Made by a program: the position numbers and the translations under genes | Source: CAZAPG01 sp964486935 | Lineage (GTDB): Bacteria > Chloroflexota > Anaerolineae > 4572-78 > J111 | Reading direction: 5' to 3' | DNA: 64,000 nucleotides | Assembly: GCA_964486935.1 (NCBI GenBank) | Contig: CAZAPG010000002.1 | Location: 124,001 to 188,000, forward strand | Notes under the pieces: generated by a model | The model's input: only the letters and a program-made list of their open reading frames with translations | What the model was told of the DNA's origin: nothing | Database searches by the model: none | Shown: piece after piece, positions 7,931-17,166 of the stretch | Numbering within the stretch: the stretch's first letter is position 1 | Layout: each line of letters opens with the position of its first letter

Positions 7931-9616
7931 TCAACCGTCCGGCGTCCAGGGGTTGGCGGCGTGATATTCCAGGCCGGTAATAACCTCTACCACAGCCGGT
8001 TTGCCGGCGGCCAGAGCCTGCCGAATGGCCGGGCCAATCTCGTCCGGCTGCTCGACGCGCAGCCCCAGGCAGCCCATTTCCTGAGCTATCCGGGCAAAAT
8101 TGACCGGCTCAAAGCGATAAAGCTCTTCGGGCTTGCCGGGTCTATCGCCGTAAATTTTGTGGATATCCGGTATCCCCTGCGCCAAACCGCTGTTATTGTT
8201 GATGATGGTGACAGTGTTGATGTTGTTACGCCGCGCCGTTTCCAGCTCGCTCAGGTGATACCAGAAGCCGCCATCGCCGGTAAAACAGATGACCGGCCGT
8301 TCCGGCACGGCGCACTTTGCGCCAAGGGCCGCCGGAAAAGCCCAACCCAGCGAGCCGGCTGCTCTCAGATAAATCTGGCCGGGATGGTTCCAGTAAATCA
8401 TCGTCGCCGTCCAAATGGCAGAATAGCCGGTATCGGCTACCAAAACGCCATGCTCCGGCAGCGCCTGGTTTACTTCTTTGCAAAGCCGCTCCGGGCGAAT
8501 GGGCACGGCATCTGATTGGCGTAGAGGTTCAATTTCATTGCGCCAGTCGCGCACCAGGCTCTGAACGCGCCGGAGCCACGGCTTGTTGGCGCGTGGTTTG
8601 TCAAACGCAGCGACAAGTTTGGCGACGGCCTTCTGCGCATCTCCAACCACGCCAATAGCGCCGGCATAACTGCGCCCAACTTCGGTCGGGTCAATGTCAA
8701 TCTGCACCACCGGGGTTCCCACGGCCGGAACTCGCCAGTTATGAGTCACCTGGTCGCCGGTGTTGCTGCCGATATAGATGACCAGGTCGGCCTCGGCGAC
8801 AACCTGGTTGGCGCAGCGCACCGAATACGACCCGACCACGCCTACGCTAAGCGGGTGATTTTCCAGAATTGTGCCCTTGCCGTTCACCGAGGTAGCCACC
8901 GGGATGGATAATTTTTCGGCCAGGATCACCACTTCGGCAGCGGCTGAAGAAATTCGCACACCGCCGCCGGCCACAATCACGGGCCGTTTGGCGGCGGCAA
9001 TGGCGCGGGCGGCCTGTTCAATGGCTGCATCTTCCGGCTCGGGCCGAAAGGCCGGGTAGCGGGTAAACGCCCTCTCGATGACCACCGGCAGCGCCTCTTC
9101 AGCCGCTTCCAGGGCGCGTCCATTGTGGCCCAGCAAATCCAGGTGAACCGGCCGCGGCGTGTTGGAGGTTGCCTCGCGAAAAGCCTGGCGCAGCAAATAG
9201 GGCAACTGAACCGGGGCAACAACATCGGCGCTGTATTTGGTAACGGGCGCAAACAGGGGGGCGTGGGCTATTTCCTGGTAAGCATTGCGATATTGAAACA
9301 GGGGCGGTTTTTTGCCGGTCAAGGCAATTACCGGCGAGCGCCCCAGGTAAGCATCCTGTAATCCGGCGGCCAGATTGGCCGCTCCCACCGATTGGGCCAT
9401 ACAAACCCCAGGTTTGTGAGACACGCGGGCGTAGCCGTCGGCCATATAAGCAGCGGCTTTTTCTGAATGGGTGATGACCCAGCGGATGCCCACATCTTCC
9501 AGCTCGACCATAGTCTTTCGCAAAATGGCGTCCATGTAAAAAACGTGGGTTACGCCATACCCTTTGAGCGTTTCGGCAATAAAGCGGGCGCCGGTAATCT
9601 TATTGGCAAATTCCAT
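7931..9616 (-). CDS. Thiamine-diphosphate-dependent decarboxylase/ligase (acetolactate synthase-like)
   Basis: 561 residues with three ThDP-family domains: N-terminal PYR domain (the EKAAAYMADGYARVSHKPGV segment has the activating Glu region), a central domain with IVAGGGVRISSAAAE, and a C-terminal PP domain with the ThDP/Mg motif FTGDGGFWYHLSELETA...INNNSG. The start is set at ATG 9616 with AAGGAACA upstream; the frame is open 57 nt further but without a ribosome site. Relatives include acetolactate synthase, benzoylformate and sulfopyruvate decarboxylases and glyoxylate carboligase. Position among a VOC protein and an iron-dependent dehydrogenase argues for catabolism; no small regulatory IlvN-type subunit is nearby. 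Confidence 0.85.
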   Translation of the reverse strand: MEFANKITGARFIAETLKGYGVTHVFYMDAILRKTMVELEDVGIRWVITHSEKAAAYMADGYARVSHKPGVCMAQSVGAANLAAGLQDAYLGRSPVIALTGKKPPLFQYRNAYQEIAHAPLFAPVTKYSADVVAPVQLPYLLRQAFREATSNTPRPVHLDLLGHNGRALEAAEEALPVVIERAFTRYPAFRPEPEDAAIEQAARAIAAAKRPVIVAGGGVRISSAAAEVVILAEKLSIPVATSVNGKGTILENHPLSVGVVGSYSVRCANQVVAEADLVIYIGSNTGDQVTHNWRVPAVGTPVVQIDIDPTEVGRSYAGAIGVVGDAQKAVAKLVAAFDKPRANKPWLRRVQSLVRDWRNEIEPLRQSDAVPIRPERLCKEVNQALPEHGVLVADTGYSAIWTATMIYWNHPGQIYLRAAGSLGWAFPAALGAKCAVPERPVICFTGDGGFWYHLSELETARRNNINTVTIINNNSGLAQGIPDIHKIYGDRPGKPEELYRFEPVNFARIAQEMGCLGLRVEQPDEIGPAIRQALAAGKPAVVEVITGLEYHAANPWTPDG

Positions 9617-9688
9617 AAAATTGTTCCTTAGCGTTTTTGGCTGCCAGCATATAATCGTAAATCCCAAATCCAAAATTGGTTGGGTTGC

Positions 9689-10291
9689 TTACGGGCCGGC
9701 GACCGGTTGCGGGTAAGCGTGCTTTGGCTCGCGGTCGTGAGAGAGCGAACCCTGGGCGCGCCGGGTCAACAACTCGATGGCATCGGCCAGGTGAGAATCC
9801 AGAATATTGTATGCCCCTGCGGCGACGCGTAATTTGTGGGCCTCAAACAAAACCTGGGCGTGGGTAACGCCAACGGGCGGCTCAAATTTGTAGCAGGCCA
9901 GTTCAATTCGCTGCCCCAGCGGGTCGCGGAAATAAATTGAGTGGAAAATGCCGCGGTCAATCTGGCCGGTATGTTTGATGCCTCGTTCATCGAGCCGTTT
10001 GGCGGCCTGGGTAAAGGTTGCCCGCGAAACGCTAAATGCCAGATGATGGATGTTGCCGATGCCTTCCGGGTTGGGGGTGGGGTCAACCTGGCGCGACTCG
10101 TTGGTAAAAACCGTAATCAGGCGGCCATCGCCGGGGTCAAAATAGAGGTGGCTTTCATCGGCATTATCGAGGTTGGGCTGCTCAAAAACAAAGGGCATGC
10201 CCAACACGCCTTCCCAAAAGTCAATTGAGATTTGCCGGGCGGCCCCAACAATGGTGATATGATGAACGCCTTGCGTTTGAATTTTTTGCAT
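9689..10291 (-). CDS. VOC-superfamily protein (ring-cleavage dioxygenase/glyoxalase fold)
   Basis: 200 residues with two beta-alpha-beta-beta-beta modules. Predicted metal ligands are HHITIVGA (His, module 1), GNIHHLAFSVS (His, module 2) and GQRIELACYKFEPP (Glu, module 2), the order seen in type I extradiol dioxygenases and related enzymes. The stretch FHSIYFRDPLGQRIELACY is more dioxygenase-like than glyoxalase-like. AGGAGA lies seven bases before the ATG, and a palindromic leader shared with two other genes lies at 10316-10343. The substrate is unknown; the neighbouring maleylacetate-reductase-like gene fits aromatic ring catabolism. Confidence 0.82.
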   Translation of the reverse strand: MQKIQTQGVHHITIVGAARQISIDFWEGVLGMPFVFEQPNLDNADESHLYFDPGDGRLITVFTNESRQVDPTPNPEGIGNIHHLAFSVSRATFTQAAKRLDERGIKHTGQIDRGIFHSIYFRDPLGQRIELACYKFEPPVGVTHAQVLFEAHKLRVAAGAYNILDSHLADAIELLTRRAQGSLSHDREPKHAYPQPVAGP

Positions 10292-10315
10292 GTCTTTCTC
10301 CTGAAAATAGCTCTT

Positions 10316-10343
10316 GGAGTGTCAAAGTACACTTTGATACTCC
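10316..10343 (-). promoter_or_regulatory. Palindromic leader element, copy a
   Basis: 28-bp near-perfect palindrome, GGAGTGTCAAAGT facing ACTTTGATACTCC, 25 bp upstream of the VOC gene. On the minus strand it is followed by GCTATTTTCAGGAGAAAG, which contains the ribosome site. The same palindrome and the same downstream sequence occur before the TPR lipoprotein gene (29089-29129) and, more diverged, before the EEP-family gene (39273-39318). Confidence 0.6.
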
Positions 10344-10398
10344 ACAACTTCATTTCTCTTTGCTATGCTCCAGAACCTGTCACGCCGATTTTTGCAGA

Positions 10399-11547
10399 TT
10401 ACCATGCCGCTCGAAGAACCGACTCGGTTTGGCCGGCGTTGGTAATGGGTTTGGGGTTGTTTTGCACGGCCTGGCTCTTGAGGGCCAACCGGGCCAGCCG
10501 GGGCAGGTCGGTTTCGGCCACGCCGGCGTCGCGCAGCCGCTGCGGCAATCCGATGCAGGTAATCAACTGGTAAACGGTTTGGGCGGCCTGCTCGGCCAGT
10601 TCCGGCTCGTTTTCGCCGGTCAGGCCCATTGCCCGCGCTACGGCGGCCAGCTCCGACGTGGTTGCATCGGCGTTAAAACGCATGGCGTGGGGCAAAATAA
10701 TGCTGTTGGCTATACCGTGAGGCACGCCCGCCGTGCCGCCCAGCACGTGGCACAGGCCGTGATGCAGGCCAATTTTGGCCGTTGAAATGGCGGTTGCGGC
10801 CAGATAAGCGCCCAGCAGCAGCTCGGTGCGGGTGTTGATGTTGTCGCCGTGAGCCACCGCGCCCGGCAGCGACCGGGTAATATAGCTGACCCCCTGTAAA
10901 GCGGCGGCGGTTGAGAGCGGGTTGCGGGTGATGGAGTAGACGGCTTCGATGCAGTGGGCCAGGGCGTTAATGCCGCTAGAGGCGGTTAATTGCGGGGGTA
11001 GGGCCAGGGTTAGCTCCGGGTCGTAGAGGGTCAATTTGGGGGTAACTTTGGCGTCGGTAACGGTTACTTTGCGGCTTTGCCCGTCGATAACCTGGGTGAC
11101 GCCGTAAATGGGCGTCAACTCTGAGCCGGCGTAGGTGGTGGGAATGGCAATAACCGGAACCAACGGCTGGTCGGTGGGGAAATGGGCGCGGGCAGGTTGC
11201 CCGGTTCGGTGGGCTTCTAACGCCAGGCTGACGGCTTTGGCCATACCAATGGGGCTGCCTCCGCCCAGGCCAATCACCGCGTCGATGTTGTGCTCAATTG
11301 CCAGGGCCAGGGCGTCATCAACCTGCGCTTGCGGCACGTGGGGCTGCACCAGGGCGTAGCCAGCTACCAGCCGCCGGCCCAAAATACGCTCCAACCGGGC
11401 AACCAGGCCCGACTTTTGAAAACGGGGAATGGTACAGAGCATCAGCCGCTGCCAGCCAAAGTCCTCGACGGCGTGGCTCAATTGGGCCAACGCGCCCGCC
11501 CCAAATATAACCTGCTGGGCGGCGGTAGTATAACTAAAATTTGTCAT
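10399..11547 (-). CDS. Iron-containing alcohol dehydrogenase, maleylacetate-reductase-like
   Basis: 382 residues. The N-terminal dinucleotide domain has the family GGGSPIGMAKAVSL motif and PTTYAGSELTPIYG. The C-terminal metal domain has SGINALAHCIEAVYS, IGLHHGLCHVLGG and VPHGIANSIILPHAMRFN, giving Asp/His positions of group III alcohol dehydrogenases. The SELTPI and HHGLCHVLGG sequences are closest to maleylacetate reductases, which feed ring-cleavage products to 3-oxoadipate. The ATG at 11547 overlaps the stop of the upstream GNAT gene; the frame is open about 320 nt further upstream but that part is only a shadow of the GNAT gene. A role with the VOC and maleylpyruvate-isomerase-fold proteins in aromatic degradation is inferred. 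Confidence 0.85.
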   Translation of the reverse strand: MTNFSYTTAAQQVIFGAGALAQLSHAVEDFGWQRLMLCTIPRFQKSGLVARLERILGRRLVAGYALVQPHVPQAQVDDALALAIEHNIDAVIGLGGGSPIGMAKAVSLALEAHRTGQPARAHFPTDQPLVPVIAIPTTYAGSELTPIYGVTQVIDGQSRKVTVTDAKVTPKLTLYDPELTLALPPQLTASSGINALAHCIEAVYSITRNPLSTAAALQGVSYITRSLPGAVAHGDNINTRTELLLGAYLAATAISTAKIGLHHGLCHVLGGTAGVPHGIANSIILPHAMRFNADATTSELAAVARAMGLTGENEPELAEQAAQTVYQLITCIGLPQRLRDAGVAETDLPRLARLALKSQAVQNNPKPITNAGQTESVLRAAW

Positions 11548-12242
11548 TGTTTGTAACCTATAGCCAATGGGCCGAAACGTCGTTCGTGCCGGTTGAGCAG
11601 AATGCAGTAAGCCGCCGAAACCAGCGCCGGCGGGGCGGTGGGAGCCTCTCGAAACCAGAGTACGGTCAGGCGAAAAAAACGGTGATAGGTGACATCCACA
11701 ATCTGGTTGAATCCGGCGTTGGCAATGCCCTGAATTGAGGGCTGGTTTTGGCGCGAGGCGCCAATCCAAAGGCGGGCGACTCCTTCGTCGTGAAGGCGGT
11801 AAATGATGTGGTTCAAAAGGGCGCTGTAGCACCCTTGCCTGCGCCAGGCCGGAACCGTGGCGCAATCCCAAATATAGGCTTCATCATTGCCCAAATTAAA
11901 TTGTCGCTCTAACTCGCCAACGCGCTCAACGCCGCGCGTTACCCAGCCATAACTGGCAATTTGGCCATTGACTCTGGCAATAAAACAGCGGCGGTTGCCC
12001 TGAAGACGCTGCTCAATCGGTTTCGGAGAGGGCAAATTCATGGCACTTGCCAGGCCGCCAACTTCGTTTGGGCCTAACTCTGTGAAGTCAATCTCAACGC
12101 GCGCCGGGTAAAGCGGCGGCAGGCTGTTATCTGTCTGTAAGGCCCACAGGGTGCCATACTCAACGGTCCAGGGCGGCATGCGCTCGGCCACTCCTTTGTC
12201 AATCAGGCGCAAGATTAGCTTGACTGTACAGAGTTGGGCCAA
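11544..12242 (-). CDS. GNAT-family N-acetyltransferase-like protein
   Basis: 232 residues; the middle contains a recognisable GNAT core: RCFIARVNGQIASYGWVT (beta strand), YIWDCATVPAWRRQGCYSAL (acetyl-CoA loop R-R-Q-G-C/G), and LWIGASRQNQPSIQGIANAGF before the C-terminal strand. The start is uncertain: TTG 12242 keeps an N-terminal helix (KLILRLIDKGVAER) seen in this protein type, whereas ATG 12179 would remove it. The last four bases overlap the alcohol dehydrogenase start, so the two are probably co-translated. Substrate unknown. Confidence 0.7.
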   Translation of the reverse strand: MAQLCTVKLILRLIDKGVAERMPPWTVEYGTLWALQTDNSLPPLYPARVEIDFTELGPNEVGGLASAMNLPSPKPIEQRLQGNRRCFIARVNGQIASYGWVTRGVERVGELERQFNLGNDEAYIWDCATVPAWRRQGCYSALLNHIIYRLHDEGVARLWIGASRQNQPSIQGIANAGFNQIVDVTYHRFFRLTVLWFREAPTAPPALVSAAYCILLNRHERRFGPLAIGYKQ

Positions 12243-12267
12243 TCTTGCGCCAAAGGTTCCCGCTAGC

Positions 12268-13089
12268 CTAAATGTGGAAGAAGACGCTTCGCGCTTTTTT
12301 GATTACCTCGGGGTCGCCCTTTGTTTCGCCGCCCTCGATGCGCTGGTAGGTGGTCAACACCATATCGGAGGGGTGCTTAAAATGAAAGAGCGCCGGCAAG
12401 CCGCTCAGGTCGTCGGCGGCTTCATAGCTAAATTGACCATCTTTAACCGCGGCCTTCCATTGACCGCCCCATTCGCCATCAACTTTAATGCCATAGCTGA
12501 TATCAACGCCTTTGGCCGCCTCCTGGTCAACCGAATATTGCCAGATGATGAACATATAAGGAATCAGCACCCCGGCGGTTCGCTCATTGAGTTTGGCGTC
12601 TTTATTGCCCAGGCCCCAGTGCATGTCCCAGGTGTGAACGCCGTAATCCATAATTTGAAAGGCGGGGTAACAGAAGGCCGGGGTTGGGCCTGAGAAAACA
12701 TGAGCGACCATAAAGTTGTTCCACTCATCCTCTGTCAGCTTATCAAAAATTGCCATCAGCTGGTCAGAGGCCGATTTGAGGCGCGCTATCGCTTCATCGC
12801 GCGAGAGGCTGCGGAAGGAGAGGGCGCCCTTGTTCAAATCTTCGGCCATGACCAGCCAGCCCCGGCCTTGAGGCAGTTCACCTTTATTAGCCATCTCCCA
12901 GCGGTTGAGATAGCTTTCGGTCACGTCAATCATGTGGCCTACCAGGTCGCGCATCTGCCAGCCTTCGCAGCGGGTGTCAACATTCCAGTTAGCCGGGTTG
13001 TCAATTACCTTGTAAAATTTGTCTCGCTCCGCGCGCACCACATCCAGCACCACATCTTTGCTGCTGTAAGCCATTGGGTTGATTGCCAT
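12268..13089 (-). CDS. DinB/maleylpyruvate-isomerase N-terminal-fold protein
   Basis: 273 residues. The N-terminal half is a four-helix bundle of the mycothiol-dependent maleylpyruvate isomerase / DinB type, with WNVDTRCEGWQMRDLVGHM (first metal His in VGHM) and a later MDYGVHTWDMHW segment that would supply the remaining histidines. The C-terminal half ends in an SCP2-like pattern. A near-ideal AAAGGAG ribosome site precedes ATG 13089. Proteins of this fold isomerise maleylpyruvate or act as thiol S-transferases. The location at the head of the catabolic block suggests a detoxification or isomerase step, not proven. Confidence 0.75.
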   Translation of the reverse strand: MAINPMAYSSKDVVLDVVRAERDKFYKVIDNPANWNVDTRCEGWQMRDLVGHMIDVTESYLNRWEMANKGELPQGRGWLVMAEDLNKGALSFRSLSRDEAIARLKSASDQLMAIFDKLTEDEWNNFMVAHVFSGPTPAFCYPAFQIMDYGVHTWDMHWGLGNKDAKLNERTAGVLIPYMFIIWQYSVDQEAAKGVDISYGIKVDGEWGGQWKAAVKDGQFSYEAADDLSGLPALFHFKHPSDMVLTTYQRIEGGETKGDPEVIKKARSVFFHI

Positions 13090-13181
13090 GGTTTATTCTC
13101 CTTTGAAATGTGATTTATATTTAGGGCAAAATTATAAAAACGGGGCGTTACAAAAGCGTTATTTGGAGCGTTATTGGGGAA

Positions 13182-16100
13182 TTATTGAGCCAGTTGCAGG
13201 GCGTCAAGTTCGGCCCGGGCATGGTGGTCGGCCAGAACCCGGCCAGCCTGGGCCAGCAGGGGTTGGCCCTGACCGGCAGATGGGGCGTAACGCAGAATTG
13301 CTTCACCCCAGGCCGCCTGGGTGCGGGCAATTTCAAGTGGAAGGTCAAGCTTTGTGGCCTGCGCCATAATTTTAGCAAAGCAGGCTTCGGCTGTTGGCCA
13401 ATCGCCGCCGGCGGCCAGCAGGCGGGCATGTAAACGCTGGGCCTGCAAAAGCAAAAGCATCCGGCCCTGGCTGTGGGCTGTTTCTAAAGCGACGTTCAAG
13501 CGCAACGAAGCCTCGGAAATACGTCCGGTCAGCAGCAGAGTTTCAGCCAGCCAGATTAAAAGGCGCGCGCGCAAGTGCCAGTAACCCCGGCCGCTAATCA
13601 GCAGCAGCGCCTCTTCCAGCAGGGCGGTTGCGGCGGTCAGGTTGTGCTGGCCGCGGGCCGCCAGGGCCAGGCCGGCCCGGTAGCCGGCCTGCCGCTCCGG
13701 GTTGCCCAACTCTTCGGCCAGGGCAAAGCCCCTTTGAAACACCTGGTTGGCCGCCTCCCACTCACCCAGGTAAAGATGAATCTCGCCCTGGGTGCTGTAC
13801 AGGTGCAACAGAGCGCCCAGCAGTTGGTGGTCTTCGGCCAATTTTTGGCCGCGCAGCAGCGCTCGTTGGGCGGCTTTGAGCCAGCCCAGCAGCAGACTAT
13901 GATAGGCAAAGTTGTTTTGGGCTAAAGCGTGAATGTAATGAATTTGACTCGCTTCGGCCACATGGACGGCTTCTTCGTAAAATTCCAGCGCCCGCAGCAA
14001 TTCGCCCCGTTGCGCGGCGATGTTGCCAAGTTCAAACAGGCTGGCGCACAAATCGCGTGGGCTATCGGTTTGCCGGTGGGCGGCAATGGCCTGTTGCAAA
14101 TGATTTTCGGCAGCGGGCAGGTCACTGCCCTCCATAGCTAAGGCCGCGCCCAACAGCCGGTGGCCGCGCCCCGAAAGTTTGGCCCAATTGGGATTAGACT
14201 CTGAGAGGGGAAGGCAGGCTGACAAACCGGCTTCGGCGGCTTGTGTGGCAGCCGCGTAATCGTTGCTAACCAGGGCCAGTTCGCCTCTTTCAAAGTAGGC
14301 TGTGGCCTGGTCAGCCGGATCGCCGGTTTTGAGGGCCAGGTCAAGGTATTGCTGTTGCCAGTAGGTTGCCTGTTGCAACTGCCCCAGCGATTGATACACA
14401 TCTCCGATGGCGCGGGTCAGGCCCAGTATTTCATCGGGCGAGGCGGACGGAGTCAGGAGGTCATACAAATGATGCAGAAAGTCTACGGTTACTGCGCCGA
14501 TGGAGTCTTGAGGCAGCCTGGATAGAATTTGCAGGCCATAGCGCCGGGCCAGTTCAATATCTTCTCCGGCGACGGCGTGACGGGCAATCTCCCACAGGGG
14601 GGTGTTGGCCTGAAGCGCGGGGCAATCTTTTAGCTTGTTAGCCAGTTGGCGGTGAATCATCCGGCGGCGAACGTGGCTGAGCTGGTGCAAAATGGTTTCT
14701 CTGAGCAGGTGATGGGGCAAGGCAAACATTTCGTCGCTGTTTTCAACTGCCAGCCGCCGGGCCAGCAGGTCATCAATAATGGGCAAAAGCTGGCCGTTTG
14801 GGATGCCCGGAAAGTCGGTTAACAGGGCAAAGGGCAGGGGCTGACCGGCTACAGCCAGAACATCCAGCAGGTGGCGCGCCTCTGGGGAGAGGTTTCTTAA
14901 CCGCCAGGAGACCAGATCGTGCGTGGTTTCGGGCAGAGTGAAGGTTGTGCGCCAGCGGAGCCAGCGCCCGGCATCGAGTCGCCAGCTATTGCCGGCCTGA
15001 ACAAGAATGGAATCGGCGCGCAGTTGCGCCACAATTTCTTCTAAAATAAAGGGATTCCCCCCGGAGCGTTCTTGCAGCCATTCGGCAAAAGAAAGGGGAG
15101 AAGTTGGGTTAATATTTAAGCCTTGAAGCAGTTCGGTGATGGCATCCTGGGCCAGCGGGGTGAGCGGCAATAACTGTAGCTGGCCCCGACGCCGCTCCAT
15201 AGTGACCAATCGCTGCAAAGCGGGAATCGCCTCGACCCGTTGGGTTGTGCCAATCAGGATCATAGGCAAATGGTGAAGGCGAGTGGCCAGCAGGCCAAAC
15301 AGGTTAAGGGTTGAACTGTTGGCCCATTGCAAATCGTCTATGGCCAGCACAACCGGGCTGTTATGGCTGAGTTGGCGCAGGGTTTGCAGAACCCGGTGGG
15401 CAAACTGCCCCCTGGCGTCGGGCGTATCTGTTTGAGGTTCGAGCAGCAAGTCGGTAAACGCGCCCAGCGTTGTGTTTTGAAAGGCTTCAAGAAAAGGGCC
15501 GTAAGAGATTAAATCGTCAAAGGGAGAGCAAGCGCCTTGCAGCGCCAGCCACGGCATCGGCTGGTTTAAGAGCCTGGTTAAAAATTCGTTCAACAACCGG
15601 GTTTTGCCGATGCCCCCTTCGCCTTGTAAAAGAACAGTAATCCCTTGGCCGGTTTCGGCTTTTTGACTGATGGCTAAGAGTTGGGTGAGCAGGCTGTTGC
15701 GTCCAACAAAAGGCAAAGCCGGCTGGGCCGGTCTGTTTTTCAGAGCCGGGCGCAAAGTTTTCTCGGCTGGCGAGAAAGTATGCTGCTGCAATCGGAGCGC
15801 CTCTTGATACAGGGCGCGTGTTTTGGGGGCGGGGCCAAGGCCAAGCGTTTGCTGCAATTTGGCTTCAAACTGCTGGTACTGGCGCAATGCCTGGCTGGCT
15901 GCTCCGGTTTGCAGATATAATTCTATCAGCCGCTGTTGAGCGTCCTCAACCAGAGGGTCGGTTTGAACCAGGCGCTGCAAGTAACCAATGGCCTTATCCC
16001 GGTTTTGCCGCGTTTCAGCCTGGCTTGCCAGCCGTTCGAGGGCATTGAGGTAAGCCTGAGTTAACCGTTCGTCTTCCAGCCTGACCCACTCGTCAAACAG

Positions 16101-16526
16101 CGGGGTGTCGGGCAGGGTAAAGCCTTCTAGCAGCGGGCCACGGTAAAGGGCAATGGCCCTGGTGAGGGCTTGCTCGCTGCCCTGCTCTACCAGGCGATAA
16201 AAGTGATGCATATCGCACTTGATATTGGCCGGGCGAAGGCGCAACTGGTTGCCCTCGGCAATTAAAACCCGGTTGATGTTGGCGGCTTTCAGGGCCTGGC
16301 GGAGTTGAAAAAGCGCGGCCCGAAGCGAACGCCGGGCGTTGCTGGCGGGGAACTCGCTCCACAGTAGCGTGGCCAGGTGGTTGCGCGTATGGGGCTGTTG
16401 GGTAGCAGCCAGATAAAATAGTAACGTTCGCGCCTTTTGGTTATTTAAGTTGAGCGGGGCCTGGTTAGCTTCTACTTCTGGCGTGCCAAATAGCCGAATG
16501 GTCAGTTGAGTTGCCATTTCCTGCAT
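13182..16526 (-). CDS. Large SARP/BTAD-AAA-TPR transcriptional regulator
   Basis: About 1114 residues. Order: N-terminal winged-helix DNA-binding domain (TIRLFGTPEVEANQAPLNL, typical of OmpR-like SARPs), bacterial transcriptional activator domain (about 95-250, helical repeats), AAA/STAND ATPase (Walker A GEGGIGKTRLLNEF near residue 301; Walker B VVLAIDDLQWANSS near 395), then a long helical TPR region to the C-terminus. This is the MalT/AfsR-like architecture common in Chloroflexota. Starts at 16526 or 16517 are both possible; a TTG at 16529 is less likely. It directly follows the catabolic block in gene order but is transcribed upstream of it, so it could regulate those genes. No ligand can be inferred. 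Confidence 0.88.
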   Translation of the reverse strand: MQEMATQLTIRLFGTPEVEANQAPLNLNNQKARTLLFYLAATQQPHTRNHLATLLWSEFPASNARRSLRAALFQLRQALKAANINRVLIAEGNQLRLRPANIKCDMHHFYRLVEQGSEQALTRAIALYRGPLLEGFTLPDTPLFDEWVRLEDERLTQAYLNALERLASQAETRQNRDKAIGYLQRLVQTDPLVEDAQQRLIELYLQTGAASQALRQYQQFEAKLQQTLGLGPAPKTRALYQEALRLQQHTFSPAEKTLRPALKNRPAQPALPFVGRNSLLTQLLAISQKAETGQGITVLLQGEGGIGKTRLLNEFLTRLLNQPMPWLALQGACSPFDDLISYGPFLEAFQNTTLGAFTDLLLEPQTDTPDARGQFAHRVLQTLRQLSHNSPVVLAIDDLQWANSSTLNLFGLLATRLHHLPMILIGTTQRVEAIPALQRLVTMERRRGQLQLLPLTPLAQDAITELLQGLNINPTSPLSFAEWLQERSGGNPFILEEIVAQLRADSILVQAGNSWRLDAGRWLRWRTTFTLPETTHDLVSWRLRNLSPEARHLLDVLAVAGQPLPFALLTDFPGIPNGQLLPIIDDLLARRLAVENSDEMFALPHHLLRETILHQLSHVRRRMIHRQLANKLKDCPALQANTPLWEIARHAVAGEDIELARRYGLQILSRLPQDSIGAVTVDFLHHLYDLLTPSASPDEILGLTRAIGDVYQSLGQLQQATYWQQQYLDLALKTGDPADQATAYFERGELALVSNDYAAATQAAEAGLSACLPLSESNPNWAKLSGRGHRLLGAALAMEGSDLPAAENHLQQAIAAHRQTDSPRDLCASLFELGNIAAQRGELLRALEFYEEAVHVAEASQIHYIHALAQNNFAYHSLLLGWLKAAQRALLRGQKLAEDHQLLGALLHLYSTQGEIHLYLGEWEAANQVFQRGFALAEELGNPERQAGYRAGLALAARGQHNLTAATALLEEALLLISGRGYWHLRARLLIWLAETLLLTGRISEASLRLNVALETAHSQGRMLLLLQAQRLHARLLAAGGDWPTAEACFAKIMAQATKLDLPLEIARTQAAWGEAILRYAPSAGQGQPLLAQAGRVLADHHARAELDALQLAQ

Positions 16527-16547
16527 CAATGCTTCTTACCCTTTTTT

Positions 16548-16647
16548 GGGTGCGTCCTAAATTTTAGGAAATTGGGGACATCTTCGGCAGGGGGACTCGG
16601 GGGGATACCCCCCGCGCCCCCCGGTCTGTTCCCAAAATTTGGGACAG
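16548..16647 (+). repeat. Triple-hairpin dispersed repeat, copy A
   Basis: About 100 bp: GGGTGCGTCCTAAATTTTAGG at the left, a central GGGGGGATACCCCCC hairpin, and GTCTGTTCCCAAAATTTGGG then ACAG at the right. Copies B (23142-23230) and C (49668-49753, inverted) share all three parts. It lies just upstream of the large regulator gene. The remainder of the gap to 16742 contains only AT-rich sequence with no further feature I can support. Confidence 0.85.
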
Positions 16648-16741
16648 CCCCCCCTTTTTTGGCAAACGCATTAAAGCAGGATGTTGGCATCCTGTCAAAA
16701 AAGTTACTTTTCCAGCTAATGAACCACGCTATTATTTTTAA

Positions 16742-17140
16742 TCATAGCCGGGTAGGGTCGGTTTTATCTTCGGGCAAATTTTGTTTTTTCTCGGCGGCGG
16801 TCACTTTGCGGTCTTCTTTAACATAACCCAGAAATTTTATAATCGAGTTGAAACTTTCGGTGCCGGCGCTGATAATGAGGGCCGTTACAAGCACGTCGGC
16901 AATATCGCCCTGTTGCACGCCCAGCGGTTGCAGCACGCGCAGGCCGGCTCCCACGGTTAAAAAGAGGGCGGCCACAAATGAAATTAGCCCCAGAACCAAC
17001 TTTTTATCAATATCTATACCCAGCGACGGACCGACAAATTTTAACACCTGCTCGATAAAACGGTCGGCTATTTCTATGAGTTGCTGAATGGCTAACCCTG
17101 CCGCAAAAGCCGGCCCCAGCGATGTAATCAGTATGTCCAT
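16742..17140 (-). CDS. Small membrane protein of unknown function
   Basis: 132 residues. Two or three hydrophobic segments are visible: LITSLGPAFAAGLAIQQLI (re-entrant or weak), LVLGLISFVAALFLTVGAGL and VLVTALIISAGTESFNSII; the C-terminal 25 residues are charged (KEDRKVTAAEKKQNLPEDK). AGGAGGGG (17145-17152) sits just before ATG 17140, so expression is likely. I do not recognise the family; the layout slightly recalls small holin-like or phage-shock membrane proteins, but nothing more specific. An inverted repeat (17167-17212) lies upstream. Confidence 0.7.
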   Translation of the reverse strand: MDILITSLGPAFAAGLAIQQLIEIADRFIEQVLKFVGPSLGIDIDKKLVLGLISFVAALFLTVGAGLRVLQPLGVQQGDIADVLVTALIISAGTESFNSIIKFLGYVKEDRKVTAAEKKQNLPEDKTDPTRL

Positions 17141-17166
17141 GCTACCCCTCCTGACAGGAAGTTCAA

